Of a stretch of 64,000 nucleotides of DNA, positions 1-9,049 are shown one piece after another (within the stretch, counting starts at the first letter, position 1; each line of letters starts with the position of its first letter). Origin of the DNA: Paraburkholderia acidicola (GTDB lineage: Bacteria; Pseudomonadota; Gammaproteobacteria; Burkholderiales; Burkholderiaceae). The translations under genes and the position numbers were made by a program. The stretch is from NCBI RefSeq assembly GCF_002362315.1, contig NZ_MTZV01000004.1:62001-126000 (forward strand), in the 5' to 3' direction. A model generated the notes under the pieces. It was not told where the DNA came from. It ran no database searches and worked only from the letters and a program-made list of their open reading frames with translations.

Positions 1-1799
1 CATCGCTGCCAGCCGATGCTGGACCGTGGAGCCTGCAGCAGCTGCGCTCGCTCGCCGCATCGCGCCTGTTCGTGTGGGTTGCCGTACTCGCCATCGTTTG
101 CGCCTGGCTGCTGCCGGGCACGCTCGGCCACGATCCGTGGAAGCAGGACGAGACCTACACGTTCGGCATCGTCCAGCACATGCTCGACACGGGCGACCTC
201 GTGATCCCCACCAATGCGGGCCAACCGTTCGTCGAAAAGCCGCCGCTCTATGACTGGGTCGCCGCGGGCCTCGCGTGGATGTTCGGCCGCTATCTGCCGC
301 TGCATGACGCCGCGCGTCTCGCTAGCGCGTTGTTTGCCGCACTGACGCTTGGCTGCACAGCGCGTCTTGCCAGGCGCGCGAGCGGCGCCGTGCACTGGCT
401 CGACCTGCGCGTGATCGGCACCGTTGCGCTGTTCGCGAGTTCGCTCGTCGTCGTCAAACATTCGCACGACATGATGACCGACGTCGCGTTGATGGCGGGA
501 GCCGCGCTGGGCTTCTGCGGGCTGTTCGAACTGGTGATGCTGCATCGACAGACATCGCCCGATGTGGAGCTTCAGCACGCGTCAGCGACTGCGCTGTCAC
601 GCAAACGCCGCATCGCCGCGCTGATGTTCGGCACCGGTGTCGGCATCGCGCTGATGACGAAAGGCCTCTTCGTCCCGCTGGTGTTCGGCGCAACGCTCTG
701 CGCGATCGTGGCGCTGTGTCCCGGCTGCCGCAGCCGCCGCTTCGTCAGATCGCTTGCGCTCGCCGCACTCGCTTTCGCGCCGTTCGCACTGATCTGGCCG
801 ACGCTCTTCTATCTGCAGTCGGAGACGCTGTTCAGGGTCTGGCTGTGGGACAACAACATCGGGCGCTTCCTCGGCTTCTCGGTGCACCAGCTGGGCTCGG
901 AAACCGACAGCCGCTGGTTCGTGCTGCGTACTGCGCTCACCGTCGGCTTCCCGGTCATTCCATTCGCACTCGTCGCGCTTACGCGGGGCGCATGGCGGCG
1001 TGTGCGCGAACCGCAGGTTGCGCTGCCGCTGCTGTTCGCAGGCATCGGTCTGCTTGTGCTGCAGATGTCGGCAACCGTACGCGAGCTGTATATCCTGCCG
1101 TTCATCGCACCGCTGGCGCTGCTCGCCGCCCAGGGCATCGAGCGCCTGCCGCAACGCGTGCACGATGTGTGGGATGGGGCGAGCCGCATCCTGTTCGGCG
1201 GCTTCGCGTTGCTCGTGTGGATCGTATGGTCGATCGTGACCGGGCCCGTCGATACCCACACCTCGCTAGCCTGGCTCGGTCGCTGGCTGCCGCTCGACTG
1301 GGTGCTGCCGATGCATCCGGGTCTGATCGCCGGCGCACTCGCATTGACGATCGGCTGGCTGTGGCTGTTGCCGTTCATCCGCCACGCGGGCAAGTGGCGC
1401 GGCGTATTCAGCTGGTGTCTGGGCGCGATCGTCGCGTGGGGACTCGTGAGCACACTGCTGCTGCCGTGGCTCGATGTCGCGAAGAGCTATCGCTCGGTGT
1501 TCGAAGACCTGCACGCGAAACTCGCAGTCGAGTGGCACGACGGCGACTGTATGGCGAGCGCCGGGCTCGGAGAATCGGAAGCACCGATGCTGTATTACTT
1601 CGCCGGCATCGAGCACGTGCCGGTTGCCGATACCAACGCTACCGGCTGCACCTGGCTCATCGTGGATAGCCCTCGTTCGGGCGCGCAGCCGCCGGTTGGC
1701 GACTGGCGACTGTTCTGGTCGGGTGCGCGCCCTAGCGACGCCGACGAGTTACTTCGCGTGTTCGTGCGCACACCGCGCGGCACTACAGCGGGCGGCTGA
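1..1799 (+). CDS. ArnT/PMT-type membrane glycosyltransferase (5' partial)
   Basis: Predicted inner-membrane GT-C glycosyltransferase, a family that moves a sugar from a polyprenyl-phosphate donor to an envelope acceptor; the substrate here is unknown. The reading frame stays open to the left edge, so the true start is probably outside the window; the GTG at 72 is only a possible internal start. Near the N-terminus are DPWKQDETYTF, holding the acidic residues of the first periplasmic loop, and EKPPLYDW, a signature of ArnT-like proteins. About ten hydrophobic segments follow, then a soluble C-terminal part. It converges on the DUF924 gene; between the stops is a 7-bp inverted repeat (CTTCGTG/CACGAAG, 1845-1865) without a T-run. 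The family is clear, the acceptor is not. Confidence 0.85.
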   Translation, partial: SLPADAGPWSLQQLRSLAASRLFVWVAVLAIVCAWLLPGTLGHDPWKQDETYTFGIVQHMLDTGDLVIPTNAGQPFVEKPPLYDWVAAGLAWMFGRYLPLHDAARLASALFAALTLGCTARLARRASGAVHWLDLRVIGTVALFASSLVVVKHSHDMMTDVALMAGAALGFCGLFELVMLHRQTSPDVELQHASATALSRKRRIAALMFGTGVGIALMTKGLFVPLVFGATLCAIVALCPGCRSRRFVRSLALAALAFAPFALIWPTLFYLQSETLFRVWLWDNNIGRFLGFSVHQLGSETDSRWFVLRTALTVGFPVIPFALVALTRGAWRRVREPQVALPLLFAGIGLLVLQMSATVRELYILPFIAPLALLAAQGIERLPQRVHDVWDGASRILFGGFALLVWIVWSIVTGPVDTHTSLAWLGRWLPLDWVLPMHPGLIAGALALTIGWLWLLPFIRHAGKWRGVFSWCLGAIVAWGLVSTLLLPWLDVAKSYRSVFEDLHAKLAVEWHDGDCMASAGLGESEAPMLYYFAGIEHVPVADTNATGCTWLIVDSPRSGAQPPVGDWRLFWSGARPSDADELLRVFVRTPRGTTAGG

Positions 1800-1884
1800 T
1801 CGCAGACACGCCCGTGCACGCGCCACCGGCGAATCGCCACGCGTCTTCGTGCACACACCACGAAGCACGCAAACGGCTAACCGG

Positions 1885-2529
1885 TTAGAACGAAGAACCC
1901 GGCTCCCGCAAGAACGCAATTTCCGCTTCGGTAGAAGAACGTCCGAGCGACACATTGCGATGCGGAAAGCGTCCGAACCGCTCGATCACATCCGCATGGC
2001 GCACCGCGAACCGGTAGTACTCGGCACGTGCACCGTCGGGCTGCGCGTCGAGTTCTTTGAAAAGCCGCAGCGACTCGCGCTGGCTCGCCATCGATTCATC
2101 ATGTTCGAACGGCAGATAAGCGAACGCCCGGTGATGTACGGTCGGCAGTTGCCGGTCGTCGCCGCGCGCCACCATCGCGGTTGCGACTTGCAACGCCTTC
2201 GTATCCCCAGCGAATGCAAGCGCCGTGCCGCGATGGCAATTGCGCGAGAACTGGTCAAGCACGATGACGAGCGCAAGCGCACCGGAGGGTGTGCGCGTCC
2301 AGTCATCGAGCACGCCTTCACGGGCCGCATCGATCAACACGCCGAAGCGTTCGCGCAGCATCGTATCGAAGGCTGCATCGCGCGCGAACCATTGCTTGCG
2401 CGGCTCGCCGAAACCGGCGGCATCGGGTGCACCGAACCAGCATTCGAGCACGTCGCGCGCACGCGGATCGAGCGCAGCGTCGATGCGCTCGGCGTGCGCC
2501 GGCCGCAAAGCATCGCTATCGCTGCTCAT
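1885..2529 (-). CDS. DUF924 family protein
   Basis: A 214-residue soluble alpha-helical protein of the DUF924 family, whose biochemical role is unknown. Recognisable family features are the N-terminal DVLECWFG segment, a central VIVLDQFSRNCHRGT motif (the most conserved part of DUF924) and AYLPFEHDES. The start is the ATG that begins MSSDSDALRP. It overlaps the stop of the upstream alaX gene by four bases (ATGA), so the two are probably translationally coupled. Longer upstream reading would only run back through alaX in another frame. The C-terminus contains a FGRFPHRN motif, also usual for the family. Confidence 0.85.
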   Translation of the reverse strand: MSSDSDALRPAHAERIDAALDPRARDVLECWFGAPDAAGFGEPRKQWFARDAAFDTMLRERFGVLIDAAREGVLDDWTRTPSGALALVIVLDQFSRNCHRGTALAFAGDTKALQVATAMVARGDDRQLPTVHHRAFAYLPFEHDESMASQRESLRLFKELDAQPDGARAEYYRFAVRHADVIERFGRFPHRNVSLGRSSTEAEIAFLREPGSSF

Positions 2530-3257
2530 GCGAACTCCAGCACGAGACGACGCGTGCGCGCGCTCTTCTTCTCCAGCTTCGCGACCCGCAACGCGCCGAT
2601 CTCCTGCGTGTTGCGCACATGCGTGCCGCCGCACGGCTGCAGATCGATACCTTCGATACGCAGAAGCCGCACACGCCCGAGGCCCATCGGCGGCTTCACG
2701 CTCATCGTGCGCACGAGTTCGGGACGCTGCTGCATTTCTTCATCGGTGATCCATTCGGTCGCGACGCTGTGCGCGCCGCCCACCAGTTCCGCGAGCCGCG
2801 CTTCGACGAGCTCGCGTTCGATCGGCTCGACGGTGGCGAAATCGAGCCGCGCATAGTCGATCGTGATGCTGCAACCGTCGACCGGATACGGCAGTACCGC
2901 GCACATCAGATGGCTCGCGGTATGCAGACGCATGTGCCGGTAGCGGCGCGCCCAGTCGAGCGTCGCGGTCACGCGATCGCCGACGGCCAGGCGCGCAAGC
3001 AATCCATCCTGATCCGGAGCGGGCACATGTACTGCGTCGTCCGGGGTCGCGCCTTCGAACTTCGCCTTACGCGTATCGGCGATCGCGATGGGCGTACCGT
3101 CGGCAAGCGTCAGGGTGCCGGCATCGCCGGCCTGGCCGCCGCCGAGCGGATAGAACACCGTCTGATCGAGATGGATGCCCTGCTCGTCGATCGCGGTAAT
3201 CGCGGCGTCGCAGTGCGTGAGATAGGCGTCTTCGCGAAAGAGTGCGCGTGTGGTCAT
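2526..3257 (-). CDS. Alanyl-tRNA editing protein AlaX
   Basis: A 243-residue free-standing relative of the AlaRS editing domain, which hydrolyses Ser-tRNA(Ala) and Gly-tRNA(Ala) and so guards against mistranslation. It has the beta-barrel N-terminal part (DQTVFYPLGGGQAGDAGTL), the HTASH metal-binding motif in the middle, and the C-terminal CGGTHVRN motif that supplies the remaining zinc ligands; all four canonical ligands (H, H, C, H) are visible. The length and the N-terminal extension fit the AlaX-M class. The start is the ATG before TTRALFRED. An in-frame extension upstream looks like untranslated sequence. It is the first gene of a two-gene unit with the DUF924 gene. Confidence 0.92.
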   Translation of the reverse strand: MTTRALFREDAYLTHCDAAITAIDEQGIHLDQTVFYPLGGGQAGDAGTLTLADGTPIAIADTRKAKFEGATPDDAVHVPAPDQDGLLARLAVGDRVTATLDWARRYRHMRLHTASHLMCAVLPYPVDGCSITIDYARLDFATVEPIERELVEARLAELVGGAHSVATEWITDEEMQQRPELVRTMSVKPPMGLGRVRLLRIEGIDLQPCGGTHVRNTQEIGALRVAKLEKKSARTRRLVLEFA

Positions 3258-3453
3258 CGGTGGGGTCTCCGTGTTTTTGATGCAGACGGTTATTATGCCG
3301 ACCCGGCGCTGCAGCGAGGAAGGCAACCGCAGCCGCCCACGTCAGGACTGTACCGGGCGATTTGCCGGGCCAATCGATCAGGGCGCAGGAGAACGCAGAC
3401 ATCGCGCGCGCCACGCAGCCGCTCCTGTCGCCCGCGATGCTCGACCCACGTTG

Positions 3454-5136
3454 TCAGGGCCGGGCAAGATATTGATGCACCGCCTGAATCGCTGCCGCCC
3501 CTTCCCCCACCGCGGCCGCCACTCGCTTGACCGAACCGCTACGCACATCGCCCACCGAAAACACGCCGGGCCGGCTGGTCTCGAGATCGTGCGGTGGCCG
3601 GTCTGCGGTCCAGTGTTCGCCGGTATCGGCACCGGTCAGCACAAACCCGTCCTTGTCCACGGCGACACAATCGCCGAGCCAGCGAGTGTTGGGTTCGGCG
3701 CCCAGGAACAGGAACACGTGCCGCACAGGCTTATCTTCGATCTGCCCCTGCCGGTCCCACCGGATCCCCTCGAGTCTCGACTCGCCGCACAACTCGACGA
3801 TCCGCGTTCTCGTATGCAGCGTGATGTTGGCCGCCGCATCGATCCGCCGGATCAGATACGTCGACATGCTCGCGCTGAGCCCTTCGCCACGCACCACCAC
3901 ATGCACATGACGCGCGAATCTCGCGAGGAATACCGCAGCCTGTCCCGCCGAATTCCCGCCACCCACGATGATCAACTCTTCGTTCTTGCAGAACCCACCT
4001 TCCATGAAGGTCGCGCTGTAGTAGACGCCGCGACCCTCAAAATGCTCGAGACGGGGAAGGTCCGGCTTCCTGTAGCGCGCACCGGTGGCAATCACGATCG
4101 CGCGGGCGTGAACGCTCTCGTTGTGATTGAGACCGACGTGAAACGATTGGGTATCGGTACAGTCGATCGTCAGTGCCTCGATCGGCACACCCACCTCGGC
4201 ACCGAACTTGCGGCATTGCGACAGGCCGCGGCCGGCCAGCGCCTGCCCGGAAATGCCCGTAGGAAAACCAAAGTAGTTCTCGATCTTCGAACTCATGCCA
4301 GCCTGGCCGCCCGGGGCCTTGGCATCGAGCACTGCGACCTTCAATCCTTCCGACGCGGCGTACACCGCAGCAGCAAGTCCTGCCGGTCCCGCCCCCACCA
4401 CCACGAGGTCGAAGTGCTCGCCGTCGAGCCGGTCCGGACTCAGGCCGATCGCATCCGCAACAGCGCGATGGCTCGGTTGCTTCAGCACCACGCCTTGCAG
4501 TGTGATCACGACCGGAATGTCGGCTTCCGTGGCGTCATAGCGCGTCAGCAGTTCCTGGGCCTCGCTGTGATCGACGATATCGAAGTAAGCCGCAGGTTGA
4601 CCATTGCGGCTCAGAAAATGACGTAGTCGTAACGTGGTGATCGAAGACGTACTGCCAATCACCATCAGGCCCACTTGCTGGCCCTGGATGAAAGCGACCC
4701 GGCGCAGGATATAGGCGCGCATGATCGTCTCGCTCAACTCCGCCTCCGCAATGACGAGCGCGTGCAGCGATTCCTCATCGATCACGATGACCTCGCAATC
4801 GCTGATGGCGCGCACCGTCGCCACCGCTGCCCGGCCAGCGAGCGTGCCAACCTCGCCGGTGAAACTGCCGGGACCATGTATGCCAAGCAGTCGGGGGCCG
4901 TCAATGGACCCCCTGCTCCCTTCGATAGTGCCGGACAGAATGGCGAACATGCTCGTGTGCCGGTCGCCTTCGGAATAAAGGACATCGCCGGCCTTCAGCT
5001 TGCGCCGCTCGCCGTAGCGCTCCACTATCGTCAGTTGCGCTTCGTCGAGCGTGGGATGGATCTGATGATGGCGGCTACCGCCTGACAACAGATCACTGGG
5101 TTTGCCTAAAGAGTCTTTGTTCATGGTGGATTTCAT
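3454..5136 (-). CDS. Cyclic-nucleotide-binding domain fused to a thioredoxin-reductase-like flavoprotein
   Basis: A fusion of about 560 residues. The N-terminal third is a CRP-type cyclic-nucleotide-binding fold (YSEGDRHTSMFAILSGTIEG, then GPGSFTGEVGTLAGR, the phosphate-binding cassette region). A linker of about 100 residues follows, then a two-dinucleotide-domain FAD/NAD(P)H oxidoreductase: GAGPAGLAAAVYAASEG for FAD, GGGNSAGQAAVFLARFA for NAD(P)H, and a C-terminal SVGDVRSG FAD motif. At the place where thioredoxin reductases carry CxxC, this protein reads YYSATFMEGG, so both redox cysteines are missing (Ser and Phe). It therefore should not reduce thioredoxin by the usual route. ATGs at 5136 and 5124 are both possible starts; neither has a good Shine-Dalgarno. 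The truncated haemoglobin gene lies 46 bp upstream on the same strand. Confidence 0.85.
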   Translation of the reverse strand: MKSTMNKDSLGKPSDLLSGGSRHHQIHPTLDEAQLTIVERYGERRKLKAGDVLYSEGDRHTSMFAILSGTIEGSRGSIDGPRLLGIHGPGSFTGEVGTLAGRAAVATVRAISDCEVIVIDEESLHALVIAEAELSETIMRAYILRRVAFIQGQQVGLMVIGSTSSITTLRLRHFLSRNGQPAAYFDIVDHSEAQELLTRYDATEADIPVVITLQGVVLKQPSHRAVADAIGLSPDRLDGEHFDLVVVGAGPAGLAAAVYAASEGLKVAVLDAKAPGGQAGMSSKIENYFGFPTGISGQALAGRGLSQCRKFGAEVGVPIEALTIDCTDTQSFHVGLNHNESVHARAIVIATGARYRKPDLPRLEHFEGRGVYYSATFMEGGFCKNEELIIVGGGNSAGQAAVFLARFARHVHVVVRGEGLSASMSTYLIRRIDAAANITLHTRTRIVELCGESRLEGIRWDRQGQIEDKPVRHVFLFLGAEPNTRWLGDCVAVDKDGFVLTGADTGEHWTADRPPHDLETSRPGVFSVGDVRSGSVKRVAAAVGEGAAAIQAVHQYLARP

Positions 5137-5182
5137 CGAATCAACACAAGGCCCTGTCGTGGACCTGCTGCATCCACCGGGC

Positions 5183-5617
5183 CTAAATCTTCTGTACTGG
5201 TGAAGGCTGGTTGCGCATCCAGTCTGCCGTATCGAAGAACGAATGTAGAAGCCGTTCGCGTAACACGGCGTCGAGGCCCACGTCTTCCATTGCCCACGCC
5301 ATGCAGTGCAGCCACTGGTCGCGCTCGCTCTCGCCGATCGCAAACGGCAGGTGACGCGCGCGCAATCGCGGATGGCCAAAGCGGCTGATGTAGTGGTCCG
5401 GGCCGCCCAGCCAGCCGCACAGAAACCAGAAAAACTTGTCGCGTGAGCCATCCAGTGTGGGCGGATGCAGCGAGCGAATGCCCGCGAATTCTGGCTCGAT
5501 ATCCATCAGGTCGTAGAAGCGGTCGATCAGTTCGCGCACGCGCGCCTCGCCGCCTACGAGTTCGAACGCGGTCTTCTCGGCGGCCGCTGTTTCAGTTGTT
5601 TCGATGGGTTCAGTCAT
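5183..5617 (-). CDS. Group II truncated haemoglobin
   Basis: A 144-residue haem protein of the trHb group II (GlbO) type, a family linked to oxygen, NO or peroxide chemistry in the cytoplasm. Visible landmarks are the E-helix region DKFFWFLCGWLGGPDHYISRFG, the proximal histidine in RARHLPF, and the G8 tryptophan in RDQWLHCM, which is typical of groups II and III. The N-terminus carries about 15 extra Thr/Glu/Ala residues. It is followed, same strand, by the cyclic-nucleotide-binding flavoprotein. A haem protein that needs a reductase next to an NAD(P)H flavoprotein suggests a working pair, but that is inference. Confidence 0.9.
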   Translation of the reverse strand: MTEPIETTETAAAEKTAFELVGGEARVRELIDRFYDLMDIEPEFAGIRSLHPPTLDGSRDKFFWFLCGWLGGPDHYISRFGHPRLRARHLPFAIGESERDQWLHCMAWAMEDVGLDAVLRERLLHSFFDTADWMRNQPSPVQKI

Positions 5618-5653
5618 ACAGTTTTCTACTCGGCAACACGGAGGAACAAAAAA

Positions 5654-8227
5654 TCACGCGTCGCGCAGCGACTGCAGCGCGGGACGCGACAGCACATGCC
5701 GCAGGCTCAGCCATCCGCCAAGCGCCGCGCACACGACACCTGCCGCCACACCGGCCGGCAGCAGCCACGGATCGAACGACAGATAGAACTCGAAAACGCG
5801 CGTGGCCAGCACCCAGCCGATCACCTGCGCACCGATGGCCGCCATCAATCCCGATAGCGCGCCCACCGCGACGAACTCCGCGACCTGGACCGCCCGCACC
5901 TGGCGATGCGATGCGCCGAGCGCGCGCAGCAGCGCGGATTCTCGCATGCGTTCGTCGCGTGTACCGGCAAGCGCCGCGTACAGAACGAGCACACCTGCTG
6001 CAAGCGTGAACGCAAACAGGAACTGCACGGCGCCGATCACCTGTTCGAGGACGTTCTGCACCTGGGCCAGGATCGGCCCCATATCGATCGCGGTGAGCCC
6101 CGGCCAGGTCGCAATCAGGTTGTCGATCACACTCTGCTGGCTGGGCGCCAGATGGAAACTCGTGATGAACGTCGCCGGAAAATCGCGCAGCGCGGCAGGC
6201 GGCATCAGCACGAAGAAGTTCACCTTGAACGAACCCCAGTCGAGCTTACGCACACTCGTCACCGGCGCATCGACGGTCAGACCCGTCACGTCGAAACGCA
6301 GCACGTCGCCGGGCTTCACGTTGATCAGCTTCGCGAGGCCCTGCTCGATCGAGATTTGCGGCTTGTCGCTGTTGCCGTACCACTCGCCCGCCTCGATGCG
6401 ATTGTCGCCCGGCAGTGTCGTCGTGTACGACAGGTTGAACTCGCGATCGACCAGCCGGCGCGCATCTTCGCTCTTGTACGAATCCGGGTTCACCGCTTTA
6501 CCGTTGATCGCGACGAGCCGGCCGCGCACCATCGGCGACAGCGTTGCGTCGGGCCAGCCGTGTGTCGTCAGATACTGCGTGATGGCCGCGCGCTGATCGG
6601 GCTGGATGTCGATGATGAATTCGTTCGGTGCATCGGGCGGTGTCGACTTGCGCCAGCCGTTGACCAGATCGTTGCGTGTCATCGCGATCAGCAGCAGACA
6701 CATCAGGCCGATGCTCAACGCCGTGATCTGCAGCGCGCTCGCACCGCTGCGCCGTTCGAGCGAGGCAAGCGCATAACGCCAGCCGATTCCCGCATTCAGG
6801 CGCTCGCTCCGCACGAGTCGTGCCGATGCCCACAACGCCACACGCGCCACGCACATGAACACCAGCAGCCCGCCTGCAAAACCGCCCGCGACAATACCGC
6901 CGAGCTTCAACTCGCCCGCCGCGACGATCAGCAGCGCCGCGAACAGCACGACGCCGAGCGCATACGCGGCCCATGCGGTGCGTTCCGCTTCGCCCCACTC
7001 GCGCCGCAACACGCGCACCGGCGGCACGCGTGTGAGCGGCAACAACGGCGGCAACGCGAAGCCGAGCAGCAGCACGAGGCCCGCCGCAATTCCTTCGAGC
7101 GCGGGCAATACGCCAGGCTGCGGCAGCATGACATCGATCAGGCTGCCGAGCCACCACAACAGCACAAGATGCCCTGCGTAGCCGAGCGCAACACCGACCG
7201 CGCCACCGAGCAGGCCGAGCGCCACGAATTCGATCGTGAAGAGCGCGCGCAGCGTGCGCTGGCTCACACCGAGACAACGCATCGCCGCGCAGCCATCGAG
7301 ATGCCGACGCATGTAGCGATGCGCGGCCATCGCGATCGCGACCGCCGCGAGCAGCGCGGTCAGCAGCGAGACGAGCGTGAGGAAGTGACTCGCGCGATCG
7401 AGCGTTTGCCGGACCTGCGGCTGGCCGTCCTGCAGCGATCCGAGCGCGACGCCGCGCAGCTTGCCGCCATCGGTCTGTTGATGCGCCCATTGCGAGAACG
7501 TCGTGACTGCCGGTTCGGCGCCGGCCACCAGCAGCCGGTAGGTGACACGGCTGCCGTAGGTGATGAGACCGGTCGACGGCAGATCGTCGAAACGCAGCAT
7601 CAGGCGCGGCGAGAAATTGACGAAGGCGAAACCGCGATCGAGTTCGCGCGTGATCACCGCGCCGATCGTGAAGCTGCGACTGCCGACCCGCACCGCGTCG
7701 CCGACATGCAGCTTCAGCGACTCGAGCAGCGCGGGATCGACCCAGACGACACCGGGCGGTGGAATCGATGTGGCGGGATGATCGGCAGCGGTCGGTGAAG
7801 AGGCAATGCGCAGTTCGCCGCGCAGTGGATAGCCGGACGAGACGGCTTTCAGCGCTGCGAGACGCGACAGCGGTTGCGCGCCGGCCGTACCGACCATGCT
7901 CGGAAAGATTGCGGTGGTAGCGGTCTCGAGATCGAGCGCCTTCGCCTGCTGGAAGAATTTCGGTTCGACCGGATGATCGGCGCGCACGATGAAGTCGGCC
8001 GCGAGCATCTTCCGTGCATCGCGCTCCAGCCCCTTCTGCAGCCGGTCACCCAGAAAACCCACGCTGGCGAGCGCGGCGACGGCCAGCACGAGCGCGAGCA
8101 GCAGCATCGTGAGTTCGCCCGCGCGCCAGTCGCGCGCGGTCATCCGCCACGCCTGACGCAGCAGATCGGGCCATGCAAGGCGATGCGCCGCGGTGCGCGG
8201 CAAGGAGGTCTGCGCAGCGTCGCTCAA
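5654..8227 (-). CDS. FtsX/MacB-type ABC transporter permease, large form
   Basis: A permease of about 857 residues with two FtsX-type transmembrane cores, as in the YbbP group thought to move lipid-like or hydrophobic substrates or to do mechanochemical work at the envelope. One hydrophobic segment lies near residue 40 (TMLLLALVLAVAALASVGFL), followed by a large periplasmic domain, a first block of about three helices near residues 270-400, further helices and a second periplasmic domain, and a closing set of three helices. I chose the TTG at 8227: it overlaps the stop of the upstream DUF4126 gene, has AGGCAGG just upstream, and keeps a conserved-looking LAWPDLLRQAWRMTARDWRAGE stretch. An ATG at 8143 is the conservative alternative. 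No ATPase gene is adjacent. Confidence 0.82.
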   Translation of the reverse strand: MSDAAQTSLPRTAAHRLAWPDLLRQAWRMTARDWRAGELTMLLLALVLAVAALASVGFLGDRLQKGLERDARKMLAADFIVRADHPVEPKFFQQAKALDLETATTAIFPSMVGTAGAQPLSRLAALKAVSSGYPLRGELRIASSPTAADHPATSIPPPGVVWVDPALLESLKLHVGDAVRVGSRSFTIGAVITRELDRGFAFVNFSPRLMLRFDDLPSTGLITYGSRVTYRLLVAGAEPAVTTFSQWAHQQTDGGKLRGVALGSLQDGQPQVRQTLDRASHFLTLVSLLTALLAAVAIAMAAHRYMRRHLDGCAAMRCLGVSQRTLRALFTIEFVALGLLGGAVGVALGYAGHLVLLWWLGSLIDVMLPQPGVLPALEGIAAGLVLLLGFALPPLLPLTRVPPVRVLRREWGEAERTAWAAYALGVVLFAALLIVAAGELKLGGIVAGGFAGGLLVFMCVARVALWASARLVRSERLNAGIGWRYALASLERRSGASALQITALSIGLMCLLLIAMTRNDLVNGWRKSTPPDAPNEFIIDIQPDQRAAITQYLTTHGWPDATLSPMVRGRLVAINGKAVNPDSYKSEDARRLVDREFNLSYTTTLPGDNRIEAGEWYGNSDKPQISIEQGLAKLINVKPGDVLRFDVTGLTVDAPVTSVRKLDWGSFKVNFFVLMPPAALRDFPATFITSFHLAPSQQSVIDNLIATWPGLTAIDMGPILAQVQNVLEQVIGAVQFLFAFTLAAGVLVLYAALAGTRDERMRESALLRALGASHRQVRAVQVAEFVAVGALSGLMAAIGAQVIGWVLATRVFEFYLSFDPWLLPAGVAAGVVCAALGGWLSLRHVLSRPALQSLRDA

Positions 8228-8841
8228 TCGTGCCTGCCTCTGAGCGAGCCGAAGCGCGTCACCATATGCGTCGCCATCCCGCGATAACTGCCCTGCACAC
8301 CGCGCCACAGACGCGGCAGCGCCCAGCCGGCCAGCGCGAGGAAGCCGATCAGCAGCACGAGGAACAGCAGCGGGACGAACAGCGCGAGCAGCAGGCCGCC
8401 GAACACCAGGCCGTCTTCGGCGGTCGATGTCACGATGTTCGACACCGGTTCCGGTGACAGGTTGATCAGGGCCCGCGTGCCCGCCTTCGCGAGATGGGCC
8501 GTGCCGGCGAGCGTACCGCCGGCCAGCGCCGCGACCGTCAGCAGTGCCGGATCGGCATGACCGAACGCGCCGACCGCGAGCACGGCGCCAGCGGGAATGC
8601 GGATAAACGTGTGCACGGCGTCCCAGAGGGAATCGAAAGCGGGGATCTTGTCGGCGAGAAATTCGGTGACGGTGAGGACGGCTGCGACACCGATGACCCA
8701 CGGCGACGACAGCACGGACAGCGTATCGGGCAGATGGATGAAGCCGAGGCGTTCGAGCACGCCGGCAAGCAGGACCGTCAGATAGAGGCGCAGACCGCTG
8801 CCCCACGACAACCCTGCTGCAAGAGAAAGAGGTTCAAGCAT
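8224..8841 (-). CDS. DUF4126 membrane protein
   Basis: A 205-residue integral membrane protein of the DUF4126 family, function unknown. It starts MLEPLSLAAGLSWGSGLRLY, a family-typical first line, and has about five hydrophobic segments, among them SPWVIGVAAVLTVTEFLAD and a long C-terminal LLLALFVPLLFLVLLIGFLALAG. Conserved DKIPAFDSLWDAVHTFIRIPAG lies between helices. Its stop overlaps the probable TTG start of the FtsX-type permease, so both are likely made from one mRNA, and the two proteins may act together in the membrane. Upstream sequence carries a TATAAT -10 and a set of tandem 10-mers in the presumed leader. Confidence 0.85.
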   Translation of the reverse strand: MLEPLSLAAGLSWGSGLRLYLTVLLAGVLERLGFIHLPDTLSVLSSPWVIGVAAVLTVTEFLADKIPAFDSLWDAVHTFIRIPAGAVLAVGAFGHADPALLTVAALAGGTLAGTAHLAKAGTRALINLSPEPVSNIVTSTAEDGLVFGGLLLALFVPLLFLVLLIGFLALAGWALPRLWRGVQGSYRGMATHMVTRFGSLRGRHD

Positions 8842-8910
8842 GGCCGCCTCCTGGCGCGCGCTGCATGCCGGGTGCTTCGGTAGGTTCGCTGGATCTGCGC
8901 TGCTCGTGCA

Positions 8911-8950
8911 TGGAATCGCATCGAATAGCGTGGAACCGCGTGGAATCCGC
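8911..8950. repeat. Four tandem 10-bp units, consensus TGGAAYCGCG
   Basis: The four consecutive decamers are TGGAATCGCA, TCGAATAGCG, TGGAACCGCG and TGGAATCCGC. The period of one helical turn places every unit on the same face of the DNA. They lie in the presumed leader of the DUF4126 gene. The role is unknown; a protein-binding array or slipped-strand repeat are both possible. Confidence 0.7.
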
Positions 8951-9043
8951 CGCGCCGAAGCCGCCGATCCCGCGCAAAGCCCGTCTGCTATAGCGGACCG
9001 CGAGCGCGGGGAAGTTCAGGTTGTTCAGGTAAATATGGCTTTC

Positions 9044-9049
9044 ATTATA
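9044..9049 (-). promoter_or_regulatory. Probable -10 element for the DUF4126-permease unit
   Basis: The minus strand reads TATAAT here, flanked by an inverted repeat (TGGCT at 9036-9040, AGCCA at 9049-9053) that overlaps the hexamer. No good -35 is seen at the proper distance, so an activator or an extended context would be needed. The leader to the gene would be close to 200 nt. Confidence 0.4.

Noticed and set aside
1845..1865. CTTCGTG/CACGAAG hairpin between convergent genes as terminator
   Set aside because: Only 7 bp with a 7-nt loop and no T-run on either strand.
5906..7798. 630-codon frame opposite the FtsX-type permease
   Set aside because: Low-complexity Arg/Gln/His composition and no ribosome site; the permease strand shows proper transmembrane helices.
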